Shown: positions 34,451 through 44,039 of the stretch, one piece after another
How the letters are laid out: each line of letters begins with the position of its first letter
How positions within the stretch are numbered: position 1 is the stretch's first letter
NCBI GenBank assembly: GCA_017473015.1
Contig: JAFUNP010000025.1
Location: 1 to 64,000 of the forward strand
Source of the DNA: Oscillospiraceae bacterium
Lineage (GTDB): Bacteria > Bacillota > Clostridia > Oscillospirales > Ruminococcaceae
Direction of reading: 5' to 3'
DNA: 64,000 bases
Program-made: the position numbers and the translations under genes
The notes under the pieces: generated by a model
Database searches by the model: none
What the model saw: the letters and a program-made list of their open reading frames with translations, nothing else
Told to the model about the DNA's origin: nothing

Positions 34451-35506
34451 TCAGCCCAGAACAACTGTGTTTACAGCTGAATTGAACATACCTTCCTTTT
34501 TGGCATAAGCTTTTACAGTATTGCCAGGAATATTGCCGGCATGGGAGCCACGCAGTGCGGAAGTGGAATAACGAGGGTCGGAACCATCAGTTGTGTACCA
34601 GATTTCCACACCTGTAGTGTCACATGTAAGTGCACCTGTGGAAGCGATTGCAGGCATTGCACACTGTGTTGCATTGCCGTCCCCTGTGTCAATTTCAGCG
34701 TAAACGCCCCAAGCGCGTGGACCGAACACAAAGCAGTCGTAATATTCCCTGCCTTCCAGCAGATGACCGGAAATACCCGGTGGGTCTTTATGCAGCTTTG
34801 TTTCGCTGAGCTTCACCGGTGCTGTGGCTGCATTTTTATGAATAATCATAAAGTTCACATTTGCAGGCCAGCGTGTCACAGGCACTTTGATAACCTGCAT
34901 ATTGTCATAGCTGCCCACAATACCTTTGGCCAGAGCTTCCTTGCCCAGCTCCTGCACAGCCATAAATTCGTCAGAATGTTTCAGCATTTTGTAACCCTGT
35001 GTGGATACAAACAGCATTCTGTCATACGCAGGCACTTCCATATCGTCCAGCATTGCGCCTGCTTCACTGATGCGGTCGCAGATGTTTGATTTGGACATTG
35101 CTGTTGCGTTGCCGATGATAAAACCAGCCTGGTGTGCCAGTTTGTCAAATACATATTTGTCAAATTCAGGTACTGCTCTTTCTGCAATCTGCAGCATCAG
35201 CATTTTGCCTGCATTTTTTGCATAACCCTGGTCAGCATCGTTGCCTTTGTCGATTGTCAGTGCAAAGCTGCGGTCCTGTGTAAGTGTCAGCTCCTGCACA
35301 ATGTCCTGCATTTCTGTAGGGCTGCCATAACGGTTTGTGCCTGTGCGTTTGTAAGCGTTCATCGGCACTGTTACAGGTGAAAGAATTTTTACTGTTTTCG
35401 CACCTGTGAATTCATAGTCGCTGCACAGCTTACCTGCGATAAGGCTTTCCCTGCGGAAAGCGCTCTGTGTCACATCACTGTGGAGCGTAAAAAGATTTAC
35501 TGCCAT
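34451..35506 (-). CDS. Phage major capsid protein with C-terminal Ig-like domain
   Basis: 351 residues. The first 285 fit the P22/HK97-fold coat type: RESLIAGKLCSDYEFTGAKTV, SPVTVPMNAYKRTGTNRYGSP, then TLTQDRSFALTIDKGNDADQG and VPVTRWPANVNFMIIHK. The last 65 residues, with EIWYTTDGSDPRYSTSAL and GNTVKAYAKKEG, look like a chitobiase/hexosaminidase C-terminal (CHB_HEX_C_1, Ig-like) domain, a plausible surface decoration. Highest GGAGAG spacing quality in the island. A stem-loop follows. Confidence 0.8.
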   Translation of the reverse strand: MAVNLFTLHSDVTQSAFRRESLIAGKLCSDYEFTGAKTVKILSPVTVPMNAYKRTGTNRYGSPTEMQDIVQELTLTQDRSFALTIDKGNDADQGYAKNAGKMLMLQIAERAVPEFDKYVFDKLAHQAGFIIGNATAMSKSNICDRISEAGAMLDDMEVPAYDRMLFVSTQGYKMLKHSDEFMAVQELGKEALAKGIVGSYDNMQVIKVPVTRWPANVNFMIIHKNAATAPVKLSETKLHKDPPGISGHLLEGREYYDCFVFGPRAWGVYAEIDTGDGNATQCAMPAIASTGALTCDTTGVEIWYTTDGSDPRYSTSALRGSHAGNIPGNTVKAYAKKEGMFNSAVNTVVLG

Positions 35507-35536
35507 TTCTTATCTCTCCTTTTCCTTTTGTGGTAA

Positions 35537-35893
35537 TCAATACTGCTGCATAGCCTGCATAAATCCCAGCGTGAATGGGTCTTTTTCACCTTCGCCGCCT
35601 TCGCTTTTCAGTGTCAGCGGTTTGTGACTGGCCTGCTCCAGCTTGGCTTTCAGCTCTTCGTTTTCTTTTTTCAGGCGTGTGTTTTCCCACATACTCATCA
35701 CTTCGCCCATGCTTTTACCGGCATACAGACTTTCCAGCATTTCGCCCGGCATCTTTGAAATCACATAGTCTGCCAGTGCTTCTTTGTCCAGCTTCCTTTC
35801 AGGTTTGGTTTCTTCTTTCTGTGTCAGCTCCCATTCCTGAATTTGCTTTTCCTGCTCTTTGTCAGTCAGCTTCTGTTTTTCCTGCTTTTCCAT
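35537..35893 (-). CDS. Phage scaffold-like protein
   Basis: 118 residues, very rich in Lys, Glu and Gln; helices MEKQEKQKLTDKEQEKQIQE, KLDKEALADYVISKMPGEML and a coiled coil NTRLKKENEELKAKLEQ. Immediately before the capsid gene, so most likely the internal scaffold for head assembly. GGGAGGTG precedes the ATG. First gene of the operon; no good promoter is visible in the 150 bases upstream. Confidence 0.75.
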   Translation of the reverse strand: MEKQEKQKLTDKEQEKQIQEWELTQKEETKPERKLDKEALADYVISKMPGEMLESLYAGKSMGEVMSMWENTRLKKENEELKAKLEQASHKPLTLKSEGGEGEKDPFTLGFMQAMQQY

Positions 35894-36043
35894 TTTTTCA
35901 CCTCCCTGTGCGAATTTACAGTTCTCTGGAACCGGATTAAACTATTTGTTCCCTGCCCTGTGCTTCTATCATAAATCCGCCACGGCAATTTCTCATCCCG
36001 TTCCAGTCCACTGCCAGTCCCCCCATTTTCCCGCAAAAGAAAA

Positions 36044-36065
36044 AGCCCCGGCATACACCGGGGCT
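36044..36065. terminator. Bidirectional terminator at the right edge of the island
   Basis: AGCCCCGG-CATACA-CCGGGGCT, flanked by A and T runs; terminates rpsU and insulates the phage-type operon. Confidence 0.8.
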
Positions 36066-36090
36066 AAAATATAAAAAATTGCAAACAAAA

Positions 36091-36110
36091 AGCGGACTGT
36101 ACAGTCCGCT
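36091..36110. terminator. Second hairpin downstream of rpsU
   Basis: AGCGGACTGTACAGTCCGCT, a perfect palindrome 28 bases after the rpsU stop; minus-strand tail is TTTTTGTTTGC. Confidence 0.75.
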
Positions 36111-36137
36111 AAAAGTTATAAAATCACAGCCGCTCTA

Positions 36138-36314
36138 TTATTTATATTTACGTTTACGAGCTGCTTCAGCTTTTTTCTTGCGTTTTACGGATGGTTTTTC
36201 GTAATGTTCACGTTTGCGAACTTCAGCAAGAACGCCTGATTTTGCACATGAACGCTTAAAGCGACGAAGTGCTGAATCCAGAGATTCATTATCTTTTACT
36301 CTAATTTCTGACAT
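36138..36314 (-). CDS. rpsU: 30S ribosomal protein S21
   Basis: 58 residues, normal length. [20 protein letters not shown], then [20 protein letters not shown] and a basic tail [14 protein letters not shown]. Has a perfect promoter 70 bases upstream and is monocistronic with a terminator downstream. Confidence 0.97.
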   Translation of the reverse strand: MSEIRVKDNESLDSALRRFKRSCAKSGVLAEVRKREHYEKPSVKRKKKAEAARKRKYK

Positions 36315-36382
36315 CTATTTTCACTCCCTTACGCTTTTTAGCTCTTGATTAACAGCGATGTTACCATCACCGTCACAAAATA

Positions 36383-36411
36383 ATTATACAGATATTAATG
36401 GCCGTTGTCAA
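36383..36411 (-). promoter_or_regulatory. Promoter of rpsU
   Basis: On the minus strand TTGACA (36411-36406) and TATAAT (36388-36383), spacer 17; both consensus. Confidence 0.9.
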
Positions 36412-36526
36412 TAAAAACTTTATCTAATAATGGTAAAATATTGATATTTAAACGACATAATATCCATGTTGACCAGCCGGGCGCAAAACCTAACCGCTCT
36501 GCGCCCAGTCTGATTAAAAGCAATTA

Positions 36527-38932
36527 TTATTTAACAACGATATTTACCATTCTGCCAGGTACATAAATCTGTTTTACGATTGTTTTACCTTCTGTGAATG
36601 CCGCCACATTCTGCTCTGCCATAGCCATAGCGATGATGTCATCTTTGGCTGCATCAACAGCAACTGTGATTTTGCCTCTCAGTTTGCCGTTTACCTGCAC
36701 TGGCAGTTCAACTGTGGAATCCACGCATTTAGCTTCATCATAAACAGGCCACTGTGATACTGAGCAGATACCTTCGCCGCCCAGGATTTCCCACATTTCG
36801 TCTGTCATATGAGGAGCAAATGGGTTCAGCAGCTGAACAAATGTTTTCAGTTCACCTTTTGTAACGCTGCCTTTGTCATAAATTTCGTTGAGCACACCCA
36901 TCATTGCAGCGATGGCTGTGTTGAAGCCCAGGGACATAATGTCGTCCTGTACTTTTTTGATAAGTTTGTGGAATGTGCTTTCCAGCTCTTTGGAATATTC
37001 TTCACCTTCCACCATAATATCCTGCAGTTTCCATACTCTGTCCAGGAAGCGTGCGCAGCCTTTGATAGAGTTGTAGGACCATGGAGCAGCTTTTTCAAAG
37101 TCGCCCATGAACATTTCATACATACGGAATGTGTCAGCACCGTATTCGTTTACAATGTCGTCAGGATTTACTACATTTCCGCGGGATTTGGACATTTTTT
37201 CCCCTGTTTCACCCAGAATCATACCGTGGGAAGTTCTCTTTGCATATGGTTCAGCAGTTGGTACTGCGCCGATGTCATAGAGGAATTTGTGCCAGAAACG
37301 TGAGTACAGCAGGTGGAGAGTTGTATGTTCCATACCGCCGTTATACCAGTCAACAGGCATCCAGTATTTCATTTCATCCCAGTCAGCCAGTGCTTCATTG
37401 TTGTTTGGGTCAATGTAGCGCAGGAAGTACCAGGATGAGCCGGCCCACTGTGGCATTGTATCTGTTTCGCGTTTTGCAGGGCCGCCGCAGTGCGGACAGG
37501 TTGTGTTTACCCATTCTGTGCAGCGTGCCAGAGGGCTTTCACCTTCGCCTGTTGGTTCAAAGTCCAGCAGTTCAGGCAGTTCCAGAGGCAGCTGTTCCTC
37601 AGGCAGTGGCTGCCAGCCGCAGTGTTCGCAGTAAACCATAGGGATTGGTTCGCCCCAGTATCTCTGACGGGAGAAAATCCAGTCACGGAGTTTGTAGTTT
37701 GTCTTTTCAACGCCGATGCCTTTTTCTTCCAGATGCTTGATGATAGCAGCTTTTGCATCTTCAACGGACATGCCGTTGAGAATGCCGCTGTTTACCATAA
37801 CACCTGTGTCACAGTCTGTAAATGCAGCTTCATCCACATTGCCGCCTGCTACTACTTCAACAATAGGCAGACCAAATTTCTTTGCAAATTCCCAGTCGCG
37901 TGTATCATGGCCAGGAACAGCCATAATGGCGCCTGTACCGTAAGTAGCCAGAACATAGTCAGAAATAAAGATAGGAATTTCTTTTTCAGTGAGAGGGTTG
38001 ATAGCTTTTACACCCTGCAGCTGAACGCCTGTCTTTTCTTTGGCCAGCTCTGTTCTTTCCATATCGCTCTTTGTGGCGGCAGCTTCTCTGTAAGCCACTA
38101 CTTCGTCATAGTTTGTAAGAACATCTTTCCATTCTTCAATGAATTTGTGTTCAGGAGCTATAACCATATATGTTGCGCCATAGATTGTGTCAGGACGTGT
38201 TGTATAGATTTCCAGCACATGGCCTTCTGTTGTTGCAAATTTCACCTGTGCGCCTTTTGAACGGCCAATCCAGTTTTTCTGCTGTGCAACAACAGGTGGA
38301 ATAAAGTCTACAGTATCCAGACCGTCAATCAGTTTGTCTGCGTAGTCTGTGATTTTCAGCACCCACTGGCTCTTTGTTTTGTGTACAACACTGCTGCCGC
38401 AGCGTTCACAAACGCCGTTTACTACTTCTTCGTTGGCCAGAACAACTTTACAGCCGGTACACCAGTTTACGTTCATTTCCTTTTTGTATGCCAGACCGTG
38501 TTTGTACAGCTGGAGGAAAATCCACTGTGTCCATTTGTAATAGTTTTTGTCAGTTGTGTTTATTTCTCTGTCCCAGTCAAAAGACAGACCCAGGCTCTGG
38601 AGCTGTGATTTGAAACGGGCAACGTTGTTTTTGGTAACAACTTCAGGATGAATGTGGTTTTTCATCGCAAAGTTTTCTGTTGGCAGACCAAAAGCATCCC
38701 AGCCCATTGTGTACATAACATTATGGCCTGTCATTCTCTTGTAACGGGAAATAATATCCATGGCTGTGTATGAACGGGGGTGTCCCACGTGCAGACCGGC
38801 ACCAGATGGGTATGGGAATTCAATCAGGCCGTAAAATTTCGGCATTGTTCTGTCAGCTTTTGTTTTGAATGTTTTTTCTTCTGCCCATATTTTCTGCCAT
38901 TTGGCTTCTGTGGCTTTAAAATCGTATTTCAT
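36527..38932 (-). CDS. leuS: Leucyl-tRNA synthetase
   Basis: 801 residues. Class I synthetase: [19 protein letters not shown] (HIGH region, about 40-58), the CP1 editing domain with [19 protein letters not shown] (about 240), and [16 protein letters not shown] (about 570). The zinc Cys pairs CEHCGW and CPHCGG are intact. ATG at 38932 has GGAGAG; an in-frame ATG at 38953 precedes it. Last gene of the yhbY-nadD-LCP-rsfS-leuS run. Confidence 0.97.
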   Translation of the reverse strand: MKYDFKATEAKWQKIWAEEKTFKTKADRTMPKFYGLIEFPYPSGAGLHVGHPRSYTAMDIISRYKRMTGHNVMYTMGWDAFGLPTENFAMKNHIHPEVVTKNNVARFKSQLQSLGLSFDWDREINTTDKNYYKWTQWIFLQLYKHGLAYKKEMNVNWCTGCKVVLANEEVVNGVCERCGSSVVHKTKSQWVLKITDYADKLIDGLDTVDFIPPVVAQQKNWIGRSKGAQVKFATTEGHVLEIYTTRPDTIYGATYMVIAPEHKFIEEWKDVLTNYDEVVAYREAAATKSDMERTELAKEKTGVQLQGVKAINPLTEKEIPIFISDYVLATYGTGAIMAVPGHDTRDWEFAKKFGLPIVEVVAGGNVDEAAFTDCDTGVMVNSGILNGMSVEDAKAAIIKHLEEKGIGVEKTNYKLRDWIFSRQRYWGEPIPMVYCEHCGWQPLPEEQLPLELPELLDFEPTGEGESPLARCTEWVNTTCPHCGGPAKRETDTMPQWAGSSWYFLRYIDPNNNEALADWDEMKYWMPVDWYNGGMEHTTLHLLYSRFWHKFLYDIGAVPTAEPYAKRTSHGMILGETGEKMSKSRGNVVNPDDIVNEYGADTFRMYEMFMGDFEKAAPWSYNSIKGCARFLDRVWKLQDIMVEGEEYSKELESTFHKLIKKVQDDIMSLGFNTAIAAMMGVLNEIYDKGSVTKGELKTFVQLLNPFAPHMTDEMWEILGGEGICSVSQWPVYDEAKCVDSTVELPVQVNGKLRGKITVAVDAAKDDIIAMAMAEQNVAAFTEGKTIVKQIYVPGRMVNIVVK

Positions 38933-38955
38933 TTTTCTCTCCGTTGTAAACAAAA

Positions 38956-39306
38956 TTAATCTAAATCGATGGCGATTTCTTCACCGTCAGCCCACAGTTT
39001 GTCCAGATTGTAGTAATTTCTTGCTTCAGGGTGGAAAACATGTACAATTACGGTGTCATAATCCATCAGTATCCAGTTTTTGGATTCATAGCCTTCTACT
39101 CTGGAAGGTCTGAGATTGTGCTGAGTTTCTAGCTGAAATTCAACCTCATCAGCCAAAGCTTTTACCTGAGTAGTAGAAGTACCTGTTGCGATAACAATAT
39201 AGTCTGTTACGATTGTCAGGTCGTCGATTTTTAGCACTTTTACATCGTGCGCTTTCTTTGCATCCAGAATTTTAGCGATAGAAGTGGATAGTTCTAAACC
39301 TTTCAT
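38956..39306 (-). CDS. rsfS: Ribosomal silencing factor RsfS
   Basis: 116 residues. Binds L14 and blocks subunit joining in starvation. [41 protein letters not shown], and [20 protein letters not shown] are typical. Between LCP and leuS genes on the same strand. Confidence 0.95.
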   Translation of the reverse strand: MKGLELSTSIAKILDAKKAHDVKVLKIDDLTIVTDYIVIATGTSTTQVKALADEVEFQLETQHNLRPSRVEGYESKNWILMDYDTVIVHVFHPEARNYYNLDKLWADGEEIAIDLD

Positions 39307-39428
39307 ATTTCCTCCTTGCAGTTTATTTGCCTGTACGCTAATACACAGGCATGATTTCCCTTTTATTATATGTAAAAGGAATGTTTTTATTTTAAAGCTT
39401 TTTCAGCCTAAAATCAATATAAATTTAA

Positions 39429-40559
39429 TTATTCTGCAGTCTGTGCCCCTGCCAGAATGTCGCCGATGGTTTTCAGGCTGCCGGCTACCCTGCCGTATTC
39501 ATAAACCACTTCACCTGCCGGTGGTGTACCTGGCAGCTTCAGCTGGTCTGCGGAAATCTGGTCCTGATACGGTCTGAAATATGTGTTCAGAATATCAGCC
39601 CAGTCCTGTTTATCGGCAACCAGAATATTGCTTTTGCTTGTTTTTCCTTCAAAAATCACATCATAGCCATAAACAGCAGGCTTTACCAGTGTCATATCCT
39701 CATAAGCCACTGAAAAACCGAATTTGGCCATGGAAGCAATTCTTGTCATGCTCAGGTCAGTTGTGATGTACTGGGTAAATCTTGGCAGTACCTTGATAAA
39801 GTCAGATACATTCAGATTTTCCATAAAGTTTTTAACCAGTGAAGCGTAAAAATAGTTCTGTACTTCCAGTCTGGCTGTATCGCCGCCCGGATAGTTTCTG
39901 TTTCTTACAATAGCTTCCACATACTCACCGTTTACCTGATGCCAGCCCGGTTCGGCAATAAGCGTATGGCTTTCGCCTGTTGTTTTGTCCACCAGAATTA
40001 CAGGATAAGGCACATACATTTCAAAGCCCCAGTCAATCCAGTCAACCATAGCAATCAGCGCGTCCATATCCAGTGTCACATAATGGTCCACTGCCAGGCC
40101 CAGCTTATCATTTACCACTTTAACCAGGTTCATAATCTGATTTTCTTCACTGCCGTGGCCGTAAACAGCGTTAAACTTTTTACTGCCGCCTGTTTTTACA
40201 TCATCACCTACAAAGGTATCGCGTGGAATTTGCAGTGCGGATACTTTTTTGCCTTCCACATCCAGTGTTACATACAGCATTGTGTCTGTATTGGCAGATG
40301 TTCTGCCTTCTGTATAGTCGATACCGCACACAAGGATATTCACCACCTTGTCCTGCAAATCTTCAGCAGTTCTTATATCTTTGTCAATCTTTTCGCCGCT
40401 GCCGAACATACCGCCGAACAGCTTATTCACACAGAACATCACGCCGCCTACAACGATGGCAACAGCCAGCAAGCCGGCCAGCATTCTGTTTCTTTTTACC
40501 TGTCTTCTTCTGCGTCTTTTTTCGCTTTCGGTAACTCGTGTGTGCTTTTTATTAGCCAT
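39429..40559 (-). CDS. LCP family protein (LytR-CpsA-Psr)
   Basis: 376 residues. A basic, Arg-rich N-terminus (RRRRRQVKRN), one membrane segment (MLAGLLAVAIVVGGVMFCV) and an external LCP domain: VNILVCGIDYTEGRTSANTDT, SALQIPRDTFVGDDV, RNRNYPGGDTARLEVQ. LCP enzymes move undecaprenyl-linked glycopolymers onto peptidoglycan. Starts eight bases inside the end of nadD. Confidence 0.92.
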   Translation of the reverse strand: MANKKHTRVTESEKRRRRRQVKRNRMLAGLLAVAIVVGGVMFCVNKLFGGMFGSGEKIDKDIRTAEDLQDKVVNILVCGIDYTEGRTSANTDTMLYVTLDVEGKKVSALQIPRDTFVGDDVKTGGSKKFNAVYGHGSEENQIMNLVKVVNDKLGLAVDHYVTLDMDALIAMVDWIDWGFEMYVPYPVILVDKTTGESHTLIAEPGWHQVNGEYVEAIVRNRNYPGGDTARLEVQNYFYASLVKNFMENLNVSDFIKVLPRFTQYITTDLSMTRIASMAKFGFSVAYEDMTLVKPAVYGYDVIFEGKTSKSNILVADKQDWADILNTYFRPYQDQISADQLKLPGTPPAGEVVYEYGRVAGSLKTIGDILAGAQTAE

Positions 40560-41742
40560 TAGTATTTCCTCCGTGGTTTAACCGTGTAAAATATTCCAGT
40601 GCAGCATAGCTGTCGGAATCTATCACACCGTTTTTCTCTTTCAGCCAGTTTATACTGTCGGTCAGGGCCTGCTCCATGGCAATATCCAGGTCCGTCCAGG
40701 CCAGCTTCAGCAGATTTTCCTTTTCCGGATAGCTTCTTTCCTCGCTCAGCATATCGGCCAGATAAATCACTTTTTCAAGGTCACTCATACCGGGTCTGCC
40801 ACAAGTGTGGCTTTTGATGGCCATGAGAGTCTCGCTGTCGTCTATCTGCATTTCCCTGCAGGCATAGTCCGCAGCCGCAAACCCGTGCAGCACAGGCACA
40901 GGTTTTCCTTTTATTCTTTTAATTATATCACTTTGCATAGCTCTGTGCAACATAATGGACTCATCGGCCTGCTTCATAATATCGTGCAGAAGTGCAGCCA
41001 GGCGCGCTTTTTTCACATCCACCCCATATTTTTCGGCCAACCGGGCCGCCAGCTTTTCCACATTAAAAGCGTGCTGTGCTCTTTTTTCTCTCAGCATCAG
41101 CGGCACCAGCAGACGGGCAGTGCCCAGATTTCTTTCATAATAATCAGCAGCATAAAGATGATTGGCTTTTATAATTTTCGCCACATCGCCGTCAACCCAC
41201 CGTGAAAAATCCTCCTCCGCGGCTATCATATCTCTCAATTGTGTGGAAGAAACCGGTACAACTCTGCTTTTCAGTACTGTGGTTTTGGGTGAATACACCT
41301 TGATTTCCTCCACAGCCCGATTTATAAGGCTCCGGTCGTCATAATCGCGGGCAAACACCAGAAAAGTCACATTCTGCGCCAGATATTCCCATTTTTTCCA
41401 GGTTTTCATATTCACGGCACTGTCTGCGCCTATTACAAAATAGATACTGGCTCCGGGATAAAGAGATTTCAGATAATCCACAGTAATATAACTGTAGCTT
41501 CTCTCTGTGCTTTCCCCTTCAAAAGAAGACACCTCCATATCCACACCCAACTTGGAAAATGCTGTTTCAGCCATCAGCTTTCTGATGGCAAAAGGCACTT
41601 TACAGCCAGCCTTATGTCCCGGTGTACCTACAGGCATAATTATGATTTTGTCAAATTCTTTGTACTCAAGGGCAGTTTCCAGAATAGAGTAATGACCGTT
41701 GTGAACAGGGTCAAAAGAACCGCCGAAAAGTAAAATATCCAT
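40552..41742 (-). CDS. nadD: NadD-YqeK fusion: nicotinate-nucleotide adenylyltransferase plus HD phosphohydrolase
   Basis: 396 residues. The first 195 are NadD: FGGSFDPVHNGHYSIL (nucleotidyltransferase HxGH loop) and PVSSTQLRDMIAA. The rest is a YqeK-type HD domain: HAFNVEKLAARLAEKYGVD, ARLAALLHDIMKQ (HD pair), HGFAAADYA, then LEKVIYLADMLSEERSYP, normally a separate gene that cleaves Ap4A. Fused forms are known in Clostridia. The two activities meet at NAD and dinucleotide metabolism. Confidence 0.92.
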   Translation of the reverse strand: MDILLFGGSFDPVHNGHYSILETALEYKEFDKIIIMPVGTPGHKAGCKVPFAIRKLMAETAFSKLGVDMEVSSFEGESTERSYSYITVDYLKSLYPGASIYFVIGADSAVNMKTWKKWEYLAQNVTFLVFARDYDDRSLINRAVEEIKVYSPKTTVLKSRVVPVSSTQLRDMIAAEEDFSRWVDGDVAKIIKANHLYAADYYERNLGTARLLVPLMLREKRAQHAFNVEKLAARLAEKYGVDVKKARLAALLHDIMKQADESIMLHRAMQSDIIKRIKGKPVPVLHGFAAADYACREMQIDDSETLMAIKSHTCGRPGMSDLEKVIYLADMLSEERSYPEKENLLKLAWTDLDIAMEQALTDSINWLKEKNGVIDSDSYAALEYFTRLNHGGNTNG

Positions 41743-41760
41743 AGCGTCTCCTTCGAGAGA

Positions 41761-42066
41761 TTACAGTGTTGTCAGATTTTTCAGGTCAAATTTAGAATCC
41801 TTTGCTTTCTGTTTGAACAGAACAATTTTGGAACCGATTACCTGTACACATTCACAGCCCAGTTCTTCTGCCAGCAGTGCGCCTGCCTCTTTTGCAGAAT
41901 ATGCACAGTTTTCCAGAACGTGCAGTTTGATAAGTTCGCGTGCGTTGAGAGCTTCTTCAATGCCCCTTACGCTTTCTTCTGTAAAGCCTGTTTTGCCAAT
42001 CTGATATATAGCGTTCAGTGGCTGTGCCTGACCGCGCAGAAATGCGCGCTGTTTAGATGTTATCAT
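41761..42066 (-). CDS. yhbY: YhbY family RNA-binding protein (CRM domain)
   Basis: 101 residues with a KH-like CRM fold: KQRAFLRGQAQPLNAIYQIG, GFTEESVRGIEEALNARELIKLHVL, and GCECVQVIGSKIVLFK. Associates with ribosome precursors. First gene of the operon ending in leuS. Confidence 0.92.
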   Translation of the reverse strand: MITSKQRAFLRGQAQPLNAIYQIGKTGFTEESVRGIEEALNARELIKLHVLENCAYSAKEAGALLAEELGCECVQVIGSKIVLFKQKAKDSKFDLKNLTTL

Positions 42067-42200
42067 AATTTCTCCTTTTAATATTCTTTATATAGTTAGT
42101 AAATTGTAAAATTTTTCTTAATTTCAATAGTTTGCGAGATTTTAAATAATATATTTATATCTCGCAATAGATACCTTTCGGTACGATGTGGGCATCGTAC
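42067..42200. other. Leader region with REP-like hairpin
   Basis: AT-rich upstream region of yhbY, then a REP-like hairpin on the minus strand (GTAG at 42205-42202, hairpin 42180-42201, GGTACGATG/CATCGTACC). No gene seen. Confidence 0.6.
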
Positions 42201-42479
42201 CCTACGCGGGGTGGGTATCGGGAGGAGTGCAACGCCACTACGCTCGCAGGACGAGCTCGCGTTTTTGCCTGCGGCAAAACCATTCCGTCGCTACGCTTCC
42301 TCCCGATTTTTTATAAGCGCGTGACGTTAAGTTGCCGATTTGAAAATGCGAAGCATTTTTTGGAGGCAATAGTGACGCGCACACCTTCTACGCGTTGGGG
42401 TCCGGGGGAGTCGCAACCCCCGGGACTTTTGGTTACTTTTGGTCTCAAAAGTAACAACGCTTTCAGTGTTCCATAAAGT
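42201..42479 (+). repeat. Long intergenic repeat, large-loop copy
   Basis: Near-identical to 15602-15812, but the loop of its first hairpin (TCGGGAGG ... CCTCCCGA) is 73 bases. The extra sequence (42236-42298) is itself the 62-base repeat unit found separately at 15409-15470. Confidence 0.85.
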
Positions 42480-42504
42480 ATCTTTTTATATAAATTATAA
42501 TTTA

Positions 42505-43104
42505 TTAAAACTCTGTCTTTGCAATTTCCTCGCCCAGCATTCTCAATGCCTGGCCGCGGTGACTGATAGCATCTTTAGCTTCAGCTGTCATCTGTGAATA
42601 GCTGGTATCACCCACCATAAACACAGGGTCATAACCGAAACCGCCGTCGCCCATCCTTTCAAAGCCTATCCAGCCTTTACAGCGTCCTGTGCATACCACA
42701 TGGCTGTCTTCACCGTTTTCGCGTGGGATATAAAGGCACACACTGCTTACAAACCGTGCTGTGCGCTTTTCTCTTTCCACACCCTCAAGGGCTGCCAGCA
42801 GCTTGTCGATGTTGTCATCATCTGTACAGCCTTCACCGGCATAACGCGCTGTATATACGCCAGGTGCGCCGTCCAGATAGTCAACCTCCAGACCGGAGTC
42901 ATCACTTATGGTAGGCATATGGCAGATTTCTGCAATTGTTTTTGCTTTGATAACGGCATTTTCTGCAAAGGTTGTGCCGTTTTCTTCAATTTCAATATCA
43001 ATGCCCAGCTCGCGCAGAGTTTTTGCATCGTGGCCCAGAGCGTGAAGGATTCTCTGGATTTCTTTCAGCTTTTTGGCATTGTTGGTAGCTGCTGCAAAAA
43101 TCAT
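42505..43104 (-). CDS. rdgB: XTP/dITP diphosphatase (RdgB/HAM1)
   Basis: 199 residues. Removes inosine and xanthosine triphosphates. [53 protein letters not shown] and the C-terminal [10 protein letters not shown] are all family motifs. Its start shares one base with the ftsY stop. Confidence 0.96.
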   Translation of the reverse strand: MIFAAATNNAKKLKEIQRILHALGHDAKTLRELGIDIEIEENGTTFAENAVIKAKTIAEICHMPTISDDSGLEVDYLDGAPGVYTARYAGEGCTDDDNIDKLLAALEGVEREKRTARFVSSVCLYIPRENGEDSHVVCTGRCKGWIGFERMGDGGFGYDPVFMVGDTSYSQMTAEAKDAISHRGQALRMLGEEIAKTEF

Positions 43105-44027
43105 TATTCTTCCTCGCTTTCTGTAAGGCTCACCAGTGTTTCAGCGAATTCTTTAGGGTCGAACACCATCAGGTCGTCCATACCTTCGCCCACACCCACA
43201 AAGCGCACAGGTACGCCCAGATTGCGCTTGATAGAGATAACACTGCCGCCTTTGGCTGTGCCGTCCAGCTTTGTCAGGACAATGCCTGTGGCATCAGCCG
43301 CAGAGATAAACTCTTTTGCCTGACTGATGGCGTTCTGGCCTGTAACAGCTTCCAGTACAAGGAATGTTTCAACTGCGGCATTTTCATCAGCCTTTGTAAC
43401 CACACGGCGGATTTTTGCCAGCTCTGCCATCAGGTTCTTTTTGTTGTGGAGACGGCCGGCTGTGTCACAGATAACAATGTCATATCCGCCATTTTTTGCT
43501 TTTGTTACAGCATCAAACACTACAGATGCAGGGTCTGCTCCTTCATCATGCATAACAATGTCCACGCCTGCTCTGCCTGCCCATTCGTTCAGCTGGCTGG
43601 CTGCTGCGGCACGGAAAGTATCGGCCGCTGCCAGCAGTACTTTTTTACCCTGCTGTTTGTACAGGTTTGCCAGCTTGCCGATGGAGGTGGTTTTTCCCAC
43701 GCCGTTTACGCCGATAATCAGTATTACAGCCGGTGTGGTGGACAGGTCCAGTTCTCGGTCAGCTGTCAGCAGTTCAGTGATAATATCTTTCATCAGCACC
43801 ACTGCCTCTTCGCCTGTCTTTACTTTTTCTTTCTTTACTCGTCTTTCCAGTTCGTCTACCAGATACTGGCTGGTTTCATAGCCTACATCGGCCAGAATCA
43901 GCTGGTCCAGCAGGTCTTCGTACATATCGTCATCTATCTGTGAGTTGGTCAACGCCTTTGTGATAGAGTCAAAAATACCGCCTTTTGTCTTTTTCAGACC
44001 AAAACCAAGTTTGCTTAAAATACCCAT
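43104..44027 (-). CDS. ftsY: Signal recognition particle receptor FtsY
   Basis: 307 residues, N and G domains without the long acidic A domain. GTP-binding [15 protein letters not shown] (G1), [26 protein letters not shown] (G3), [14 protein letters not shown] (G4). Delivers ribosomes with SRP to the membrane. In the usual clostridial place after smc. Confidence 0.96.
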   Translation of the reverse strand: MGILSKLGFGLKKTKGGIFDSITKALTNSQIDDDMYEDLLDQLILADVGYETSQYLVDELERRVKKEKVKTGEEAVVLMKDIITELLTADRELDLSTTPAVILIIGVNGVGKTTSIGKLANLYKQQGKKVLLAAADTFRAAAASQLNEWAGRAGVDIVMHDEGADPASVVFDAVTKAKNGGYDIVICDTAGRLHNKKNLMAELAKIRRVVTKADENAAVETFLVLEAVTGQNAISQAKEFISAADATGIVLTKLDGTAKGGSVISIKRNLGVPVRFVGVGEGMDDLMVFDPKEFAETLVSLTESEEE

Positions 44028-44039
44028 TTTTGTTCTCCT

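Larger units (their letters stand above)
27520..35893 (-). mobile_element. Phage structural and lysis island without terminase
   Basis: Thirteen closely spaced or overlapping minus-strand genes between host terminators at 27486 and 36044. Transcription order: scaffold, major capsid, head-tail adaptor, 619-residue tail protein, 401-residue tail/fibre protein, small protein, XkdX-like, M23 endolysin, small protein, XhlA-like, holin, small membrane protein, portal. No integrase, repressor, replication, terminase or large tape-measure gene is present, so the virion type suggested is short-tailed (P22-like portal and tail proteins). All frames are intact. Confidence 0.75.

Noticed and set aside
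27520-35893. Tailocin (phage-tail bacteriocin)
   Set aside because: The operon has capsid, scaffold and portal genes and no sheath, tube or tape measure genes, the reverse of a tailocin.
36460-36520. Hairpin GGGCGC...GCGCCC as a leuS terminator
   Set aside because: The stem is real but no T run follows on the minus strand, so termination there is not supported.
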